DNA from: Aquabacterium sp.
GTDB taxonomy: Bacteria; Pseudomonadota; Gammaproteobacteria; Burkholderiales; Burkholderiaceae_C
DNA length: 64,000 nucleotides
Assembly (NCBI GenBank): GCA_023266355.1
Contig: JAHFQM010000007.1
Coordinates: 1-64,000, forward strand
Direction: 5' to 3'
In this document: piece after piece, positions 9,996 to 19,959 of the stretch
Position numbering within the stretch: position 1 is the first letter of the stretch
Layout of the letters: the number at the start of each line of letters is the position of its first letter
Notes under the pieces: model-generated
Seen by the model: only the letters and a program-made list of their open reading frames with translations
Database searches by the model: none
What the model was told of the DNA's origin: nothing
Made by a program: the position numbers and the translations under genes

Positions 9996-11273
9996 ATGAG
10001 CACCCGCCTGCCGTCGTACCTGAACGCCGCCGAGCCCGGCCCCTGGGCCATGTTCCTGCAACAGCTCGACCGCGTCGAGCCCCACCTGGGCGAGCTGGCC
10101 CGCTGGACCGACACCCTGCGCCGGCCCAAGCGCACCCTCGTGGTCGACGTGCCCGTGCGCATGGACGACGGCCGCATCGAGCACTTCGAGGGCTTCCGCG
10201 TGCAGCACAACCTTTCGCGCGGCCCCGGCAAGGGCGGCGTGCGCTTCCACCCGGCGGTGAACCTGTCCGAGGTCATGGCGCTGTCGGGCTGGATGACCGT
10301 CAAGAACGCGGCCGTCAACCTGCCGTATGGCGGCGCCAAGGGCGGCGTGCGCGTGGACCCGGGCCAGCTGTCGCGCGGCGAGCTGGAGCGCCTGACACGG
10401 CGCTACACCAGCGAACTCGGTGACTTCATCGGCGCCGAACGCGACATCCCCGCGCCCGACGTCGGCACCAACGATCAGGTCATGGCCTGGATGATGGACA
10501 CCTACTCGGTCAACCACGGCACGATGCAACCGGGCGTGGTCACCGGCAAGCCCGTCAGCATGGGCGGCAGCCTGGGGCGGCGTGACGCCACCGGCCGCGG
10601 CTGCTTCGTCGTGGCCCGCGAGGCCATGCGCCGCCTGGGCCTGCCGCTGGCCGGCGCCCGCGTGGCCGTGCAGGGCTTCGGCAACGTGGGCAACGCCACG
10701 GCCCGCGCCTTCCACGACGAAGGCGCCCGCCTGATCGCCGTGCAGGACGTGCATGGCACGGTGTTCAACGACGCGGGCATCGACCCGCACGCGCTGCTGG
10801 CCCACCTGAAAGCCGGCGGCAGCTGGTCGGACTTCCCCGGTGCCAGCCTCATCCCCGATGACCAGTTCTGGGGCCTGGACTGCGACGTGCTGGTGCCGGC
10901 CGCGCTGGAGGGGCAGATCACGCCGGAGGTGGCCGCCCAGGTCCGCGCGCGCATCGTGGTCGAGGGCGCCAACGGCCCGACCACGCCCGAGGCCGAAGAC
11001 ATCCTGCACGACAAGGGCTGCACCGTGCTGCCCGACGTGCTGGCCAACGCCGGCGGCGTGACGGTGAGCTATTTCGAATGGGTTCAGAATGCCACCAGCT
11101 TCTTCTGGACGGAACAGGACATCCACGCCAAACTCGACCGCGTGCTGTCCGAAGCCTTCGACAGCATCTGGCGCAGCGCCCACGACAAAGGCGTGAACCT
11201 GCGCACCGCGACCTTCATCACCGCCTGCTCGCGTGTGCTCGAAGCCCGGGCCATGCGCGGGCTCTATCCCTGA
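9996..11273 (+). CDS. gdhA: Glutamate dehydrogenase
   Basis: This 425-residue enzyme interconverts glutamate and 2-oxoglutarate plus ammonia. The substrate domain contains [11 protein letters not shown], and the catalytic Lys lies in [11 protein letters not shown]. The Rossmann nucleotide-binding motif is [32 protein letters not shown] is also diagnostic of the hexameric NAD-linked type. The start follows a good GAGGAGAC site; a longer frame back to 9951 is unlikely. At the end of the transport genes its role is probably catabolic, feeding imported glutamate into the TCA cycle. NAD versus NADP preference was not determined. Confidence 0.96.
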   Translation: MSTRLPSYLNAAEPGPWAMFLQQLDRVEPHLGELARWTDTLRRPKRTLVVDVPVRMDDGRIEHFEGFRVQHNLSRGPGKGGVRFHPAVNLSEVMALSGWMTVKNAAVNLPYGGAKGGVRVDPGQLSRGELERLTRRYTSELGDFIGAERDIPAPDVGTNDQVMAWMMDTYSVNHGTMQPGVVTGKPVSMGGSLGRRDATGRGCFVVAREAMRRLGLPLAGARVAVQGFGNVGNATARAFHDEGARLIAVQDVHGTVFNDAGIDPHALLAHLKAGGSWSDFPGASLIPDDQFWGLDCDVLVPAALEGQITPEVAAQVRARIVVEGANGPTTPEAEDILHDKGCTVLPDVLANAGGVTVSYFEWVQNATSFFWTEQDIHAKLDRVLSEAFDSIWRSAHDKGVNLRTATFITACSRVLEARAMRGLYP

Positions 11274-11277
11274 ACGC

Positions 11278-13245
11278 ATGGCCGAGGCCCCCCTCCTCCC
11301 CTCCGACAACAGCCTGTCCAGCCGCGCCGACATGGCGGGCGAGCGCCTGTCCTGGCGCGACATCCTCTTGCGCAGCCGCCGCGGCCTGGCCAGCGGCATG
11401 GCGCTGGTGCTGATTCTGGGGGTGGGGGTGGCGGGCTACCAGGCCACCTGGCGGCAGGAGCTGGGCCAGGTGCGCAGCAACGCCGACCACCGCCTCGACC
11501 TCTTCGCCTCGGCGGTGGAAGGCATGCTCAACCGGCTGGAGCACGTGCCGGCCACCATCCAGCTCAACCGCGACGTCGTGGCGCTGCTGCGGCCGCGCAG
11601 CGGGCCGGTCTCGACCGACGCGGTCAACAGCTTCCTGCAGCGCCTCAACCAGCAGCTCGGCAGCCTGGCCGTCTACGTCATCGACGAGCGCGGCCGCGTC
11701 GTGGCCGCCAGCAACGCCTCCGAGCCCGGCAGCTTCGTCGGCGAGGACCTGTCGTTCCGGCCCTACTTCATCGAGGCGCTGTCGGGCCAGGTGGGCCGGC
11801 ACTTCGCCATCGGCAACACCAGCAAACAGCCCGGCTACTACCTGGCCAACCCCATCCGCGATGGCGAGCGCGTCATCGGCGTGGCGGTCATCAAGATCTC
11901 GCTGAGCCCGCTGGCCCAGGCCTGGAGCATGCTGGGCGTGCCGGCTTTCATCGCCGACGACAACAACGTGATCATCCTGTCGTCGCAGGCCGAGTGGCTC
12001 TACCAGATCCTGGGTGAACCCGACCTCGACAAGCTGGTGGATTTCCAGATCCGCCAGCTTTACGTGGACCGGCGCCCGCAACGCTTCGGCGCCAGCGAGC
12101 AACTGCTGCAAGCGCACCAGGACGCCGGGGCCGACGGAGTGCTGCTCACGGGCCAGCCCCTGGGCGCACGGCTGGGCCGCCAGGTGCTGGCCCAGGCCCA
12201 GGAGCTGCCCAAGATGCGCTGGCGTCTGTGGGTCTTCACCGACGTCGATCAGGCCGGGCGACACGCCTTCACCGTGGGCGTGCTGTCGGCCATCGCCGCG
12301 GCGTTCGTGGCCTTGCTCTGGCTGGCCATCGAACAGCGCCAGCGCATCGTGCGCGACAAGCTGGCCGCCCGCCACATGCTGGAGCAGGCCAACGCCGAGC
12401 TCGAAAGCAAGGTCGCGCGGCGCACCAGCGCGCTGGCCCAGACCAACGAGCGCCTGCGCCGCGAAGTCACCGAGCGCGTGCAGGCCGAGCTCACCCTGCG
12501 CGAAGCCCAGGACGAGCTGGTGCAGGCCGCCAAGCTGGCCGTGGTGGGGCAGATGTCGGCCGGCATCACCCACGAGATCACCCAGCCCCTGGGCGCCATC
12601 CGCACGCTGGCCGGCAACTCCCAGGCCTTCCTGGCGCGCGACGACCTCGACACCGTGCGCAGCAACCTGGGCCTCATCACGCGGCTGGCCGACCAGATGG
12701 GCGAGATCGTGCAATCGCTCAAGGGCTTCGCGCGCAAAGCCCCGCCGCAGCCGCAAACCACCGACCTCGCCCAAGCCGTGCACAACGCCTTGCTGCTGTT
12801 CATGGCGCGCATCCGCGCCGACGACGTCACCCTGGTCAACGACTGCCAGGAAGGCCTGGCCCAGGCCTGGTGCGAACCCAACCGGCTGGAGCAGGTCATC
12901 GTCAACCTGATCGGCAACGCGCTCGACGCCATGCGCGGGCAACCGCGGCGGGTGCTGCGCCTGCACACCTTGCTGATCGAGCAGGACGGCGTCAACCGCG
13001 TGCAGCTCATGGTCGATGACACCGGCTCGGGGCTGACACCCGAACTGCACGGCCGCCTCTTCGCGCCCTTCTTCACGACCAAGCCGCACGGCCACGGCCT
13101 GGGGCTGGGCCTGGCCATCTCGCGTGACATCATCCGGTCCTTCCAGGGCGACCTGCGCGCCGACAACCATGCCGGCGGCGGCGCCCGCTTCACCATCGAA
13201 CTGCCCGAGCGCCACCCCCACGAGACGCCCCTGACCGCGCCTTGA
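11278..13245 (+). CDS. aauS: DctB-type sensor histidine kinase, AauS-like (acidic amino-acid sensing)
   Basis: This 655-residue membrane kinase has TM1 at about 40-58, a periplasmic double-Cache region with the DctB hallmarks GRVVAASN and GNTSKQPGYYLANPI, and TM2 at about 333-350. A coiled coil, a HisKA domain with phosphorylatable His near 432 (GITHEITQPLGAI), and an ATPase domain with N, G1 (DDTGSGL) and G2 (GHGLGLGLAI) boxes follow. It begins four bases after the glutamate dehydrogenase stop and is followed after five bases by its regulator gene. Similarity to DctB (C4-dicarboxylates) makes the exact ligand uncertain. Locus context and the TTCGG-N4-CCGAA operator favour Glu/Asp sensing as in Pseudomonas AauS. 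Confidence 0.88.
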   Translation: MAEAPLLPSDNSLSSRADMAGERLSWRDILLRSRRGLASGMALVLILGVGVAGYQATWRQELGQVRSNADHRLDLFASAVEGMLNRLEHVPATIQLNRDVVALLRPRSGPVSTDAVNSFLQRLNQQLGSLAVYVIDERGRVVAASNASEPGSFVGEDLSFRPYFIEALSGQVGRHFAIGNTSKQPGYYLANPIRDGERVIGVAVIKISLSPLAQAWSMLGVPAFIADDNNVIILSSQAEWLYQILGEPDLDKLVDFQIRQLYVDRRPQRFGASEQLLQAHQDAGADGVLLTGQPLGARLGRQVLAQAQELPKMRWRLWVFTDVDQAGRHAFTVGVLSAIAAAFVALLWLAIEQRQRIVRDKLAARHMLEQANAELESKVARRTSALAQTNERLRREVTERVQAELTLREAQDELVQAAKLAVVGQMSAGITHEITQPLGAIRTLAGNSQAFLARDDLDTVRSNLGLITRLADQMGEIVQSLKGFARKAPPQPQTTDLAQAVHNALLLFMARIRADDVTLVNDCQEGLAQAWCEPNRLEQVIVNLIGNALDAMRGQPRRVLRLHTLLIEQDGVNRVQLMVDDTGSGLTPELHGRLFAPFFTTKPHGHGLGLGLAISRDIIRSFQGDLRADNHAGGGARFTIELPERHPHETPLTAP

Positions 13246-13250
13246 CCGCC

Positions 13251-14609
13251 ATGACCACTGCCACGCCCCCGCCCGACACCGTCCTCATCGTCGAGGACGA
13301 CCCGCACGTGCGCCTGGGCTGCGTGCAAGCCATGCAGCTGGCCAACCTGGCCGTGGTCGGCGTGGGCAGCGCAGAAGAGGCCCTGCCGCTGCTGGCCCAA
13401 GGCCACATCGGCGCCGTGGTGACCGACATGCGCCTGCCCAAGGCCGACGGCCTCAGCCTGGTGCGCCTGTGCCAGCAGCAAGACGCCCACCTGCCCGTGG
13501 TCATGATCACCGGCCATGGCGACATCGACCTGGCCGTCGAGAGCATGCGCGCCGGCGCCTACGACTTCATCACCAAGCCCTTTGCCTCCGAGCGCCTGGT
13601 CGACGTGGTGCGGCGCGCGCTGGAAAAGCGCCAGCTCACCCGCGAGATCGCCCGCCTGCGCCAGCAGCTGCACCAAGGCGACGACATCGAATCCCGCCTG
13701 ATCGGCCAGTCGCAGGCCATGGTGGCGGTGCGCCGCCTCATCCTCGACGTGGCCGACTCGCCCGTGGACGTGCTGGTGCATGGCGAAACCGGCTGCGGCA
13801 AGGAGCTGGTGGCCCAGGCCCTGCACGCCGCCTCGCCGCGGCGCAAAGGCCCGTACGTGGCGCTGAACTGCGGCGGCATGCCCGACAACCTGCTCGACAG
13901 CGAGCTGTTCGGCCACGAGGCCGGCGCCTTCACCGGCGCGCAGAAACGCCGCATCGGCAAGATCGAGTTCGCGCAGGGCGGCACGCTCTTCCTCGACGAG
14001 GTCGAGACCATGCCCATGAGCATGCAGATCAAGCTGCTGCGCGTGCTGCAGGAGCGCCGCCTGGAGCGCCTGGGCTCCAACGCGCCCATCGACATCGACT
14101 GCCGCATCGTGGCCGCCACCAAGGACGACCTGCTGGAGCGCGGCCGCCAGGGCAGCTTCCGCTCCGACCTGTACTACCGCCTCAATGTCGTCACCATCAC
14201 CTTGCCGCCGCTGCGCGAACGCCGCGACGACATCCCCCTGCTGATGGCGCACTTCACCACCGCCGCCGCCCAGCGCTTCAACCGCCCGCCGCCCGAGCTC
14301 AGCGGTGCGCAACTGGCCGCGCTGATGCGCCACGACTGGCCCGGCAATGTGCGCGAGCTGCGCAACGTGGCCGACTGCCTGGTGCTGGGCGTGCGCCACG
14401 CGGTGCTCGACCAGGGCCACAGCGCGCCGGCCCCCGCGGCGGTGGGTTTGAGCCTGGCCGAAGCGGTGGAGCATTTCGAACGCGAGCTGATCGCCGCGGA
14501 GCTGGCGCGTCAGGGCGGCAACATGACGCGCGCGGCCGAGGCGCTGAAAGTGGCCAAGACGACCCTGCACGACAAGGTCCGCCGCATGGGGCTGGGGCCG
14601 CAGCCTTGA
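13251..14609 (+). CDS. aauR: Sigma-54-dependent response regulator, AauR/DctD-like
   Basis: A 452-residue activator. The receiver domain carries its phosphoacceptor Asp near 59 ([12 protein letters not shown]). The AAA+ domain has Walker A GETGCGKE (about 179), the sigma-54-contacting loop GAFTGA (about 225-230) and Walker [11 protein letters not shown]-terminal Fis-type helix-turn-helix (about 410-448) binds DNA. The intact GAFTGA loop means it should act on RpoN promoters, and one candidate stands at 4338. It is the last gene of the locus. An in-frame TTG overlapping the kinase stop is a less likely start than the ATG at 13251. Confidence 0.92.
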   Translation: MTTATPPPDTVLIVEDDPHVRLGCVQAMQLANLAVVGVGSAEEALPLLAQGHIGAVVTDMRLPKADGLSLVRLCQQQDAHLPVVMITGHGDIDLAVESMRAGAYDFITKPFASERLVDVVRRALEKRQLTREIARLRQQLHQGDDIESRLIGQSQAMVAVRRLILDVADSPVDVLVHGETGCGKELVAQALHAASPRRKGPYVALNCGGMPDNLLDSELFGHEAGAFTGAQKRRIGKIEFAQGGTLFLDEVETMPMSMQIKLLRVLQERRLERLGSNAPIDIDCRIVAATKDDLLERGRQGSFRSDLYYRLNVVTITLPPLRERRDDIPLLMAHFTTAAAQRFNRPPPELSGAQLAALMRHDWPGNVRELRNVADCLVLGVRHAVLDQGHSAPAPAAVGLSLAEAVEHFERELIAAELARQGGNMTRAAEALKVAKTTLHDKVRRMGLGPQP

Positions 14610-14631
14610 GGAGCGGGCAGAATCTGCCCCC

Positions 14632-15561
14632 ATGCTCCGACTGTTTTCCCTGCTGTCCACCTGGCCCCTGGCCGTGCTGCACCCCATCGGCTCGCTGCTG
14701 GGCTGGCTGGCCTTCCTGCTGTCGCCCACCTACCGGCGCCGGCTGGTGGCGAACGGGCGCGCGGCCGGCCTGAGCGCCTGGCAGGTGGCCAGCGCGGTGG
14801 CGCATGCCGGCAAGATGGTCGGCGAAACGCCCCGGCTGTGGGGCCGCGCCCGCGAACAGGCCCTGGGCGATACCGTGCAGTGGACGAACCCCGAAGCGGT
14901 GGCGCAGGCCCTGTCCGAAGGCCGCGGCCTCTTGCTGCTGACGCCCCACCAGGGTTGTTTCGAGGTCACCGCGCAGGCCTACGCAGAGCGCTTTGGCGCC
15001 CAGCAACCCATCACGGCGCTGTACCGCCCGGCCAAGCAGGCCTGGCTGGCCGAGATGATGAAAAACGCCCGCAACCGCCCGGGCATGCTGACCAGCCCGG
15101 CCACGCTCGGCGGCGTGCGCCAGATGCTGCGCGCGCTGAAATCGGGCCAGACCGTGGGCCTGCTGCCCGACCAAGTGCCACCCGAAGGCATGGGCGTGTG
15201 GGCGCCCTTTTTCGGCCGCGAGGCCTACACGATGACGATGGCCGCCAAGCTGGTCGCCCAGACGCGTTGCGCCGTCGTGCTGCTGCGCGGCGAACGCCTG
15301 GGGCCGCTGGCGCGCTGGCACCGCGGCTGCGCGTACGTGGTGCATGCCACGCGGGTGTCGCCCGAAACGGAAAGCCTGCTGGCCGCGGGCGATGCGGCAC
15401 AATCCGCAGCCGCCATCAACCAGCTCATGGAAAGCCTCATCATGCAAGCGCCCGAGCAGTACCTGTGGGGCTACAACCGCTACAAGGGCCCGCGCGCCGA
15501 GATCCTGACCTCGGCCACACCCACCGCCACGCCAGCGAACAGCGACGAGGGCCGCGCATGA
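14632..15561 (+). CDS. lpxL: LpxL/HtrB-family lipid A (late) acyltransferase
   Basis: This 309-residue, membrane-anchored acyltransferase has one N-terminal hydrophobic helix. The catalytic H-X4-E motif of the family is His106-QGCF-Glu111, followed by YRPAKQAWL and a LLPDQVPPEGMG block. It should add a secondary acyl chain to Kdo2-lipid IVA at the inner membrane. Its stop overlaps the start of a second acyltransferase by four bases. The two probably add the two secondary chains; which chain each adds is not visible. Confidence 0.9.
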   Translation: MLRLFSLLSTWPLAVLHPIGSLLGWLAFLLSPTYRRRLVANGRAAGLSAWQVASAVAHAGKMVGETPRLWGRAREQALGDTVQWTNPEAVAQALSEGRGLLLLTPHQGCFEVTAQAYAERFGAQQPITALYRPAKQAWLAEMMKNARNRPGMLTSPATLGGVRQMLRALKSGQTVGLLPDQVPPEGMGVWAPFFGREAYTMTMAAKLVAQTRCAVVLLRGERLGPLARWHRGCAYVVHATRVSPETESLLAAGDAAQSAAAINQLMESLIMQAPEQYLWGYNRYKGPRAEILTSATPTATPANSDEGRA

Positions 15562-16496
15562 GCGCCAGCGCGCGCCTGGGGCTGTGGGCTCAGGAAACGG
15601 CCAAGGAAGGCGGCATCCGCCTCGGTCTGGGCCTGCTGTGGCTGCTGCACTGGCTGCCCCTGCCGCTGCTGGCCGCCCTGGCGCGGGGCACGGGCGCCCT
15701 GCTCTACCGCCTGGCGGGCCCCCGCCGCCGGGTCGGCCTGCGCAACCTCGAACTGTGCTTTCCCGCCATGCCCCTGGCCGAACGCCAGGCCCTGCTGAAG
15801 CAGCACTTCCAGTGGCTGACGCAAAGCCTGCTAGACCGCGCCGTGCTGTGGTGGGCGCCGGCCGCGCGCATCCAGGGCCTGATCCAGGTCGAGGGCGACA
15901 TCGCACTGGCCGAGCGCGTCTGGCGCGAAGAAGGCCGCGCCACCATGTGGCTGTGCCCGCACTTCGTTGGCCTGGACGTGGCCGGTGCGGCCATCCTGCT
16001 GTGCCAGAAGCAACCCGGCGCGTCCATCTACCAGACGCAAAGCCACCCCCTGCTGGACCGCCTGATGAAGCAGGGTCGCCTGCGCTTTGGCGACGCGGAA
16101 ATCTTCCCGCGCCAGGATTCGATCAAGCCGCTGCTGCGCGCCATCAAGGTCGGCCGGGGCTTTTTCAACCTGCCCGACATGGATTTCGGCATGCAGGACG
16201 CCGCCTTCGTGCCCTTCTTCGGCGTGCCTGCGGCCACCCTGCTGGCGCCCTCGCGCATGTCGCGCATGCTGAACATGGTGGTGCAGCCGGTCATCGCCGA
16301 GCTGCTGCCGGGCGGGCGCGGCTGGAAGGTGAACTTCCTGCCCCCGCTGGCCGGCTTCCCCACGCCCGATGCCGAGGCAGACACCCTGGCGCTGAACCGC
16401 TTCATCGAAGGCGAGATCCTGAAAAAACCGGCCCAATACCTCTGGGTGCACAAGCGCTTCAAGACCCGTCCGCCGGGCGAGGCCGGGCTGTACTGA
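15558..16496 (+). CDS. Second LpxL/LpxM-family lipid A acyltransferase
   Basis: This 312-residue paralogue of the preceding gene is translationally coupled through an ATGA overlap. It has an N-terminal hydrophobic segment (LGLLWLLHWLPLPLLAALA) and NLELCFPAMPLAERQAL typical of the family. The catalytic motif is His135-FVGL-Asp140 (H-X4-D), and FNLPDMDFGMQDAAFVPFFG follows. The D-type motif differs from the E-type motif of its neighbour, consistent with different acyl-chain or position specificity. Confidence 0.9.
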   Translation: MSASARLGLWAQETAKEGGIRLGLGLLWLLHWLPLPLLAALARGTGALLYRLAGPRRRVGLRNLELCFPAMPLAERQALLKQHFQWLTQSLLDRAVLWWAPAARIQGLIQVEGDIALAERVWREEGRATMWLCPHFVGLDVAGAAILLCQKQPGASIYQTQSHPLLDRLMKQGRLRFGDAEIFPRQDSIKPLLRAIKVGRGFFNLPDMDFGMQDAAFVPFFGVPAATLLAPSRMSRMLNMVVQPVIAELLPGGRGWKVNFLPPLAGFPTPDAEADTLALNRFIEGEILKKPAQYLWVHKRFKTRPPGEAGLY

Positions 16497-16633
16497 GCCA
16501 TGCTGCGCCGCATTTGAGCCACATCAACTCCAGCGGACAACCCTGATTCAAGTTGCGCCCCGGCGCGCCGATACCAGAACACGTTGTCAGAGAACCACCC
16601 CCGTGGTTCCGATCAAACGAGGAGTTCGGGTTC

Positions 16634-18202
16634 ATGAACTGGATCACATGGCTGCGGGGCTTTTCCATCCGGTCCCGGCTGATCGCCTGCATGGCATTGG
16701 TGGTGGCGATTGGCACCATCGTGGGGGTCGGCATGAGCTGGCGCCTGCTGACGCTCAAAGGCGAGTTCGACACCTTCGCGCAGCAGGAATTCACCGCCAC
16801 CCAGCGCATGGCGACGCTGGCGCTGAACCTCAGCAAGCTGCGCGGCCACGAGAAGGCCGCCATCATCAACACCGGGGATTCGGTCACGGCCGAAAACCAT
16901 TTCAAGGCGTGGAAAGTGGCGCTGACAGATTCGGGCAAGGCCGCACAGGACCTGGTCGCGGCCGCGCCCAACGCGCAAATCCGCGAAGAAGCCGAGACCG
17001 TCAAGGCCAAGCTGGAGACCTACGGCAAGGGCCTGACGCCCACGCTGGAGCTGATCGTCTCCAACGCCCTGGGCTCGTCGGCCGAGGCCTACCAATCGAG
17101 TGAGCCCGCCCGCGTCGAGGCCGACCAGGTCGAAGCGATTGCCGCCAAGCTCAACGGCGAAGTCACCGAAGTGGCCGACCGCCACCGCGACACGGTCGCC
17201 GACGAGGTCACGGCCGCCATCACCTCGCTGTGGGCCCTGCTGATGTCGCCCGGCATCATCTTCCTGCCGCTGATGGCCGCGACGATCTTCTCCATCACCG
17301 GCCCGCTCAAACGCGCCGAAGACATCACTCAGGCCATCGCCCACGGCGACCTGACGCGCGAGATCCAGCCCAACGGCAAGGACGAAATCGCCCACCTGAT
17401 GACGTCGATGAAGACGATGCAGGACGGCCTGCGCCAGATGGTGGCCTCGGTGCGCGACTCGTCGGAGAGCATGCTGACGGCGTCCACCGAGATCGCCGCG
17501 GGCAACCAGGACCTGTCCACCCGCACCGAACAAACCGCCTCGAACCTGCAGGAAGCCGCGTCCTCGATGGACCAGCTGAGCAAGACGGTGGAGCACTCGG
17601 CCGACTCGGCCAACGAGGCCAACCACCTCGCGACGACGGCCAGCCAGCGCGCCAGTGCCGGCGGCGAGGTCGTGGGCAGCGTGGTGCAGCACATGAACGA
17701 GATCAGCGAGGCCTCGCGCAAGATCGCCGACATCATCGGCGTGATCGACGGCATCGCCTTCCAGACCAACATCCTCGCGCTCAATGCCGCGGTGGAAGCG
17801 GCCCGGGCCGGCGAGCAGGGCCGCGGCTTCGCGGTGGTGGCCGGCGAGGTGCGCTCGCTGGCGCAGCGCTCGGCCGAAGCCGCCCGCGAAATCAAGGGCC
17901 TGATCGGCCAGTCCACCGAGCGCGTGGAAGTGGGTTCGCAGAAGGTGCGCGAGGCCGGCGAGGTCATGAGCGAGATCGTCAACGCCATCCAGCGCGTGTC
18001 CCTGGCCATGGGCGAGGTGGCCGACGCCACCCGCCAGCAGTCCAGCGGCATCGGTCAGGTCACGCAGTCGGTGACCCAGCTGGACCACATGACGCAGCAA
18101 AACGCCGCCCTGGTGGAGCAGTCCGCCGCGGCCGCCGACAGCCTGCGCCAGCAAGCCATGGACCTGTCGCAAACGGTGCAGCGCTTCCACATCCAGGCCT
18201 GA
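16634..18202 (+). CDS. Methyl-accepting chemotaxis protein
   Basis: This 522-residue receptor has TM1 at about 16-36, a helical periplasmic sensor region, TM2 at about 200-222, a HAMP segment and the standard signalling hairpin (about 368-405, [18 protein letters not shown]). The hairpin DNA is nearly identical to that of the receptor at 1194-2735, while the sensor domains differ. An AGGAG precedes the chosen ATG; the frame is open back to 16553. There is no C-terminal CheR-binding pentapeptide. It stands between the acyltransferase pair and dapF, and its ligand is unknown. Confidence 0.93.
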   Translation: MNWITWLRGFSIRSRLIACMALVVAIGTIVGVGMSWRLLTLKGEFDTFAQQEFTATQRMATLALNLSKLRGHEKAAIINTGDSVTAENHFKAWKVALTDSGKAAQDLVAAAPNAQIREEAETVKAKLETYGKGLTPTLELIVSNALGSSAEAYQSSEPARVEADQVEAIAAKLNGEVTEVADRHRDTVADEVTAAITSLWALLMSPGIIFLPLMAATIFSITGPLKRAEDITQAIAHGDLTREIQPNGKDEIAHLMTSMKTMQDGLRQMVASVRDSSESMLTASTEIAAGNQDLSTRTEQTASNLQEAASSMDQLSKTVEHSADSANEANHLATTASQRASAGGEVVGSVVQHMNEISEASRKIADIIGVIDGIAFQTNILALNAAVEAARAGEQGRGFAVVAGEVRSLAQRSAEAAREIKGLIGQSTERVEVGSQKVREAGEVMSEIVNAIQRVSLAMGEVADATRQQSSGIGQVTQSVTQLDHMTQQNAALVEQSAAAADSLRQQAMDLSQTVQRFHIQA

Positions 18203-18273
18203 AGCCCCTGCCGGCTTGGCGCCGGGCTGCCATCCGTCACAGAGCGTCACAGACAGGCGGATAATCTGCAGCC

Positions 18274-19164
18274 ATGAAGCTGCGTTTCACCAAGATGCAC
18301 GGCGCGGGCAACGACTTCGTCGTGCTCGACGCCACCCGCGGGCCGCTGGCGCAAGGCCTGACCTTGAGCGCGGCCCAGTACCGCTTCCTGGCCGACCGGC
18401 GCTTCGGCATCGGCGCCGACCAGATCCTCATCGTCGAGCCGGGCGACCCCGCCCGCGGCACCGACTTCACCTACCGCATCATGAACGCCGACGGCGGCGA
18501 GGTGGAGCAGTGCGGCAATGGCGCGCGCTGCTTCGCGCGCTTCGTGCACGACACCGGCCTGAGCTCGAAAGACGTGATCCGCGTGCAGACGATGAAGGCC
18601 GTCATCGAGCCCCGCCTGCAGGCCGACGGCCGCGTCACCGTGGACATGGGCGCGCCCTTCCTGGTGCCCGCCGAGGTGCCGTTTGACGCCAGCGGGCTCA
18701 CGCCGAAGCTCGTCAACGGCTGCGAGCTGTGGCCCCTGCCGCTGGCCGATTACCCGGTCGATGTGGCCGTGGTGTCCATGGGCAACCCGCACGCCGTGAT
18801 GCGCGTGGACAGCGCCGAGCACGCGCCGGTGGACGAGCTCGGCCCCCAGATCGAAAGCCATGCGCGCTTCCCGCGCCGCGTCAACGCCGGCTTCATGGAG
18901 GTGGTGGACCGCGGCCACATCCGCCTGCGCGTCTTCGAGCGCGGCTCCGGCGAAACGCTGGCCTGCGGCTCGGGCGCCTGCGCGGCCGTGGTCGCCGGCA
19001 TCCGCCTGGGCTGGCTCGATGCCACCGTGCACGTGGACACCCGCGGCGGGCGCCTGACCATCTCCTGGGCGGGCCCTGGCCAAGCGGTGATGATGACCGG
19101 CCCGGCCGTCAAGGTGTTTGACGGCGAGATTGACATCCCGGACACCGACGTTCCTGAACTCTGA
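18274..19164 (+). CDS. dapF: Diaminopimelate epimerase
   Basis: This 296-residue cytoplasmic enzyme converts LL- to meso-diaminopimelate for lysine and peptidoglycan synthesis. It opens [19 protein letters not shown], and both catalytic cysteines are present, in [13 protein letters not shown] and [11 protein letters not shown]. Length is normal, slightly long through small loops. It heads the conserved run dapF, DUF484 and xerC, here interrupted by a PEP-CTERM-type gene. Confidence 0.97.
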   Translation: MKLRFTKMHGAGNDFVVLDATRGPLAQGLTLSAAQYRFLADRRFGIGADQILIVEPGDPARGTDFTYRIMNADGGEVEQCGNGARCFARFVHDTGLSSKDVIRVQTMKAVIEPRLQADGRVTVDMGAPFLVPAEVPFDASGLTPKLVNGCELWPLPLADYPVDVAVVSMGNPHAVMRVDSAEHAPVDELGPQIESHARFPRRVNAGFMEVVDRGHIRLRVFERGSGETLACGSGACAAVVAGIRLGWLDATVHVDTRGGRLTISWAGPGQAVMMTGPAVKVFDGEIDIPDTDVPEL

Positions 19165-19182
19165 GTTGCGAGTACCCCAGAC

Positions 19183-19866
19183 ATGACCCTCCAAGGCATC
19201 ACCGAAGACGAGATCGCGAACTACCTGGTGCACACGCCCGGCTTCTTCGAGCGCAACGCCCAGCTGCTGGCCAGCATCCAGCTCACCAGCCCGCACGGCC
19301 AACGCGCCGTCTCGCTGCAGGAGCGCCAGATGGAGATGCTGCGCGACAAGATCCGCGGCCTGGAAAAGCGCATCATGGAGATGATCCGCCACAGCCAGGA
19401 GAACGAGGCCATCGCCGACCGCCTGCACCGCTGGGTGCGCGCCACCATGCTGGCCCACGACAATGCCGCCCTGCCCGAGGTGCTGGTGGAGACGCTGCGC
19501 CACGAGTTCCTGATCCCGCAGGTGGCGGTGCGCGTCTGGGGCACGGCCGAGCAGGCCCTGCGCGCCGAAGTCGCCGCCCTGCCCTGTGCCGAGGCCGTGA
19601 GCGAAGACGCCCGCAGCTTCGCGGCCAGCCTGGGCCAGCCCTACTGCGGCCTGAACTCCGGCTTCGAGGCCAGCAAGTGGCTGGAAGACAGCGCCCACAT
19701 CACCTCGCTGGCGCTGATCCCCCTGCACCACGGCGGCGAGTGCTACGGCCTGCTGGTGCTGGGCTCGCCCGACGCCACCCGCTACACCGCCGACATGGGC
19801 GTGGACTTCCTGCTGCAGGTGGGTGACATCGCCAGCGCCGCCATGGCGCGCTTGCTCAGCCGTTGA
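19183..19866 (+). CDS. DUF484 family protein
   Basis: This 227-residue soluble protein begins with the family's helical segment (ITEDEIANYLVHTPGFFERN...LLASIQL). A coiled coil and a GAF-like second half with LALIPLHHGGECYGLLVLGSPD follow. Its biochemical role is unknown. The family typically stands between dapF and xerC, as here, 18 bases after dapF. Confidence 0.92.
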   Translation: MTLQGITEDEIANYLVHTPGFFERNAQLLASIQLTSPHGQRAVSLQERQMEMLRDKIRGLEKRIMEMIRHSQENEAIADRLHRWVRATMLAHDNAALPEVLVETLRHEFLIPQVAVRVWGTAEQALRAEVAALPCAEAVSEDARSFAASLGQPYCGLNSGFEASKWLEDSAHITSLALIPLHHGGECYGLLVLGSPDATRYTADMGVDFLLQVGDIASAAMARLLSR

Positions 19867-19959
19867 GCCTGAGCTGCTGAACGGCCCCCAGGCTGCCGTC
19901 AACCGGCGGTCACGGGGCTGTGGCACCATCCCGGTACACCAAAAATCCGGGAGATTCCG

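Noticed and set aside
8298..11399. A 1,033-codon frame antisense to gltJKL and gdhA
   Set aside because: It covers five well-supported genes, consists of low-complexity His/Gly/Val/Ala runs and has no start context.
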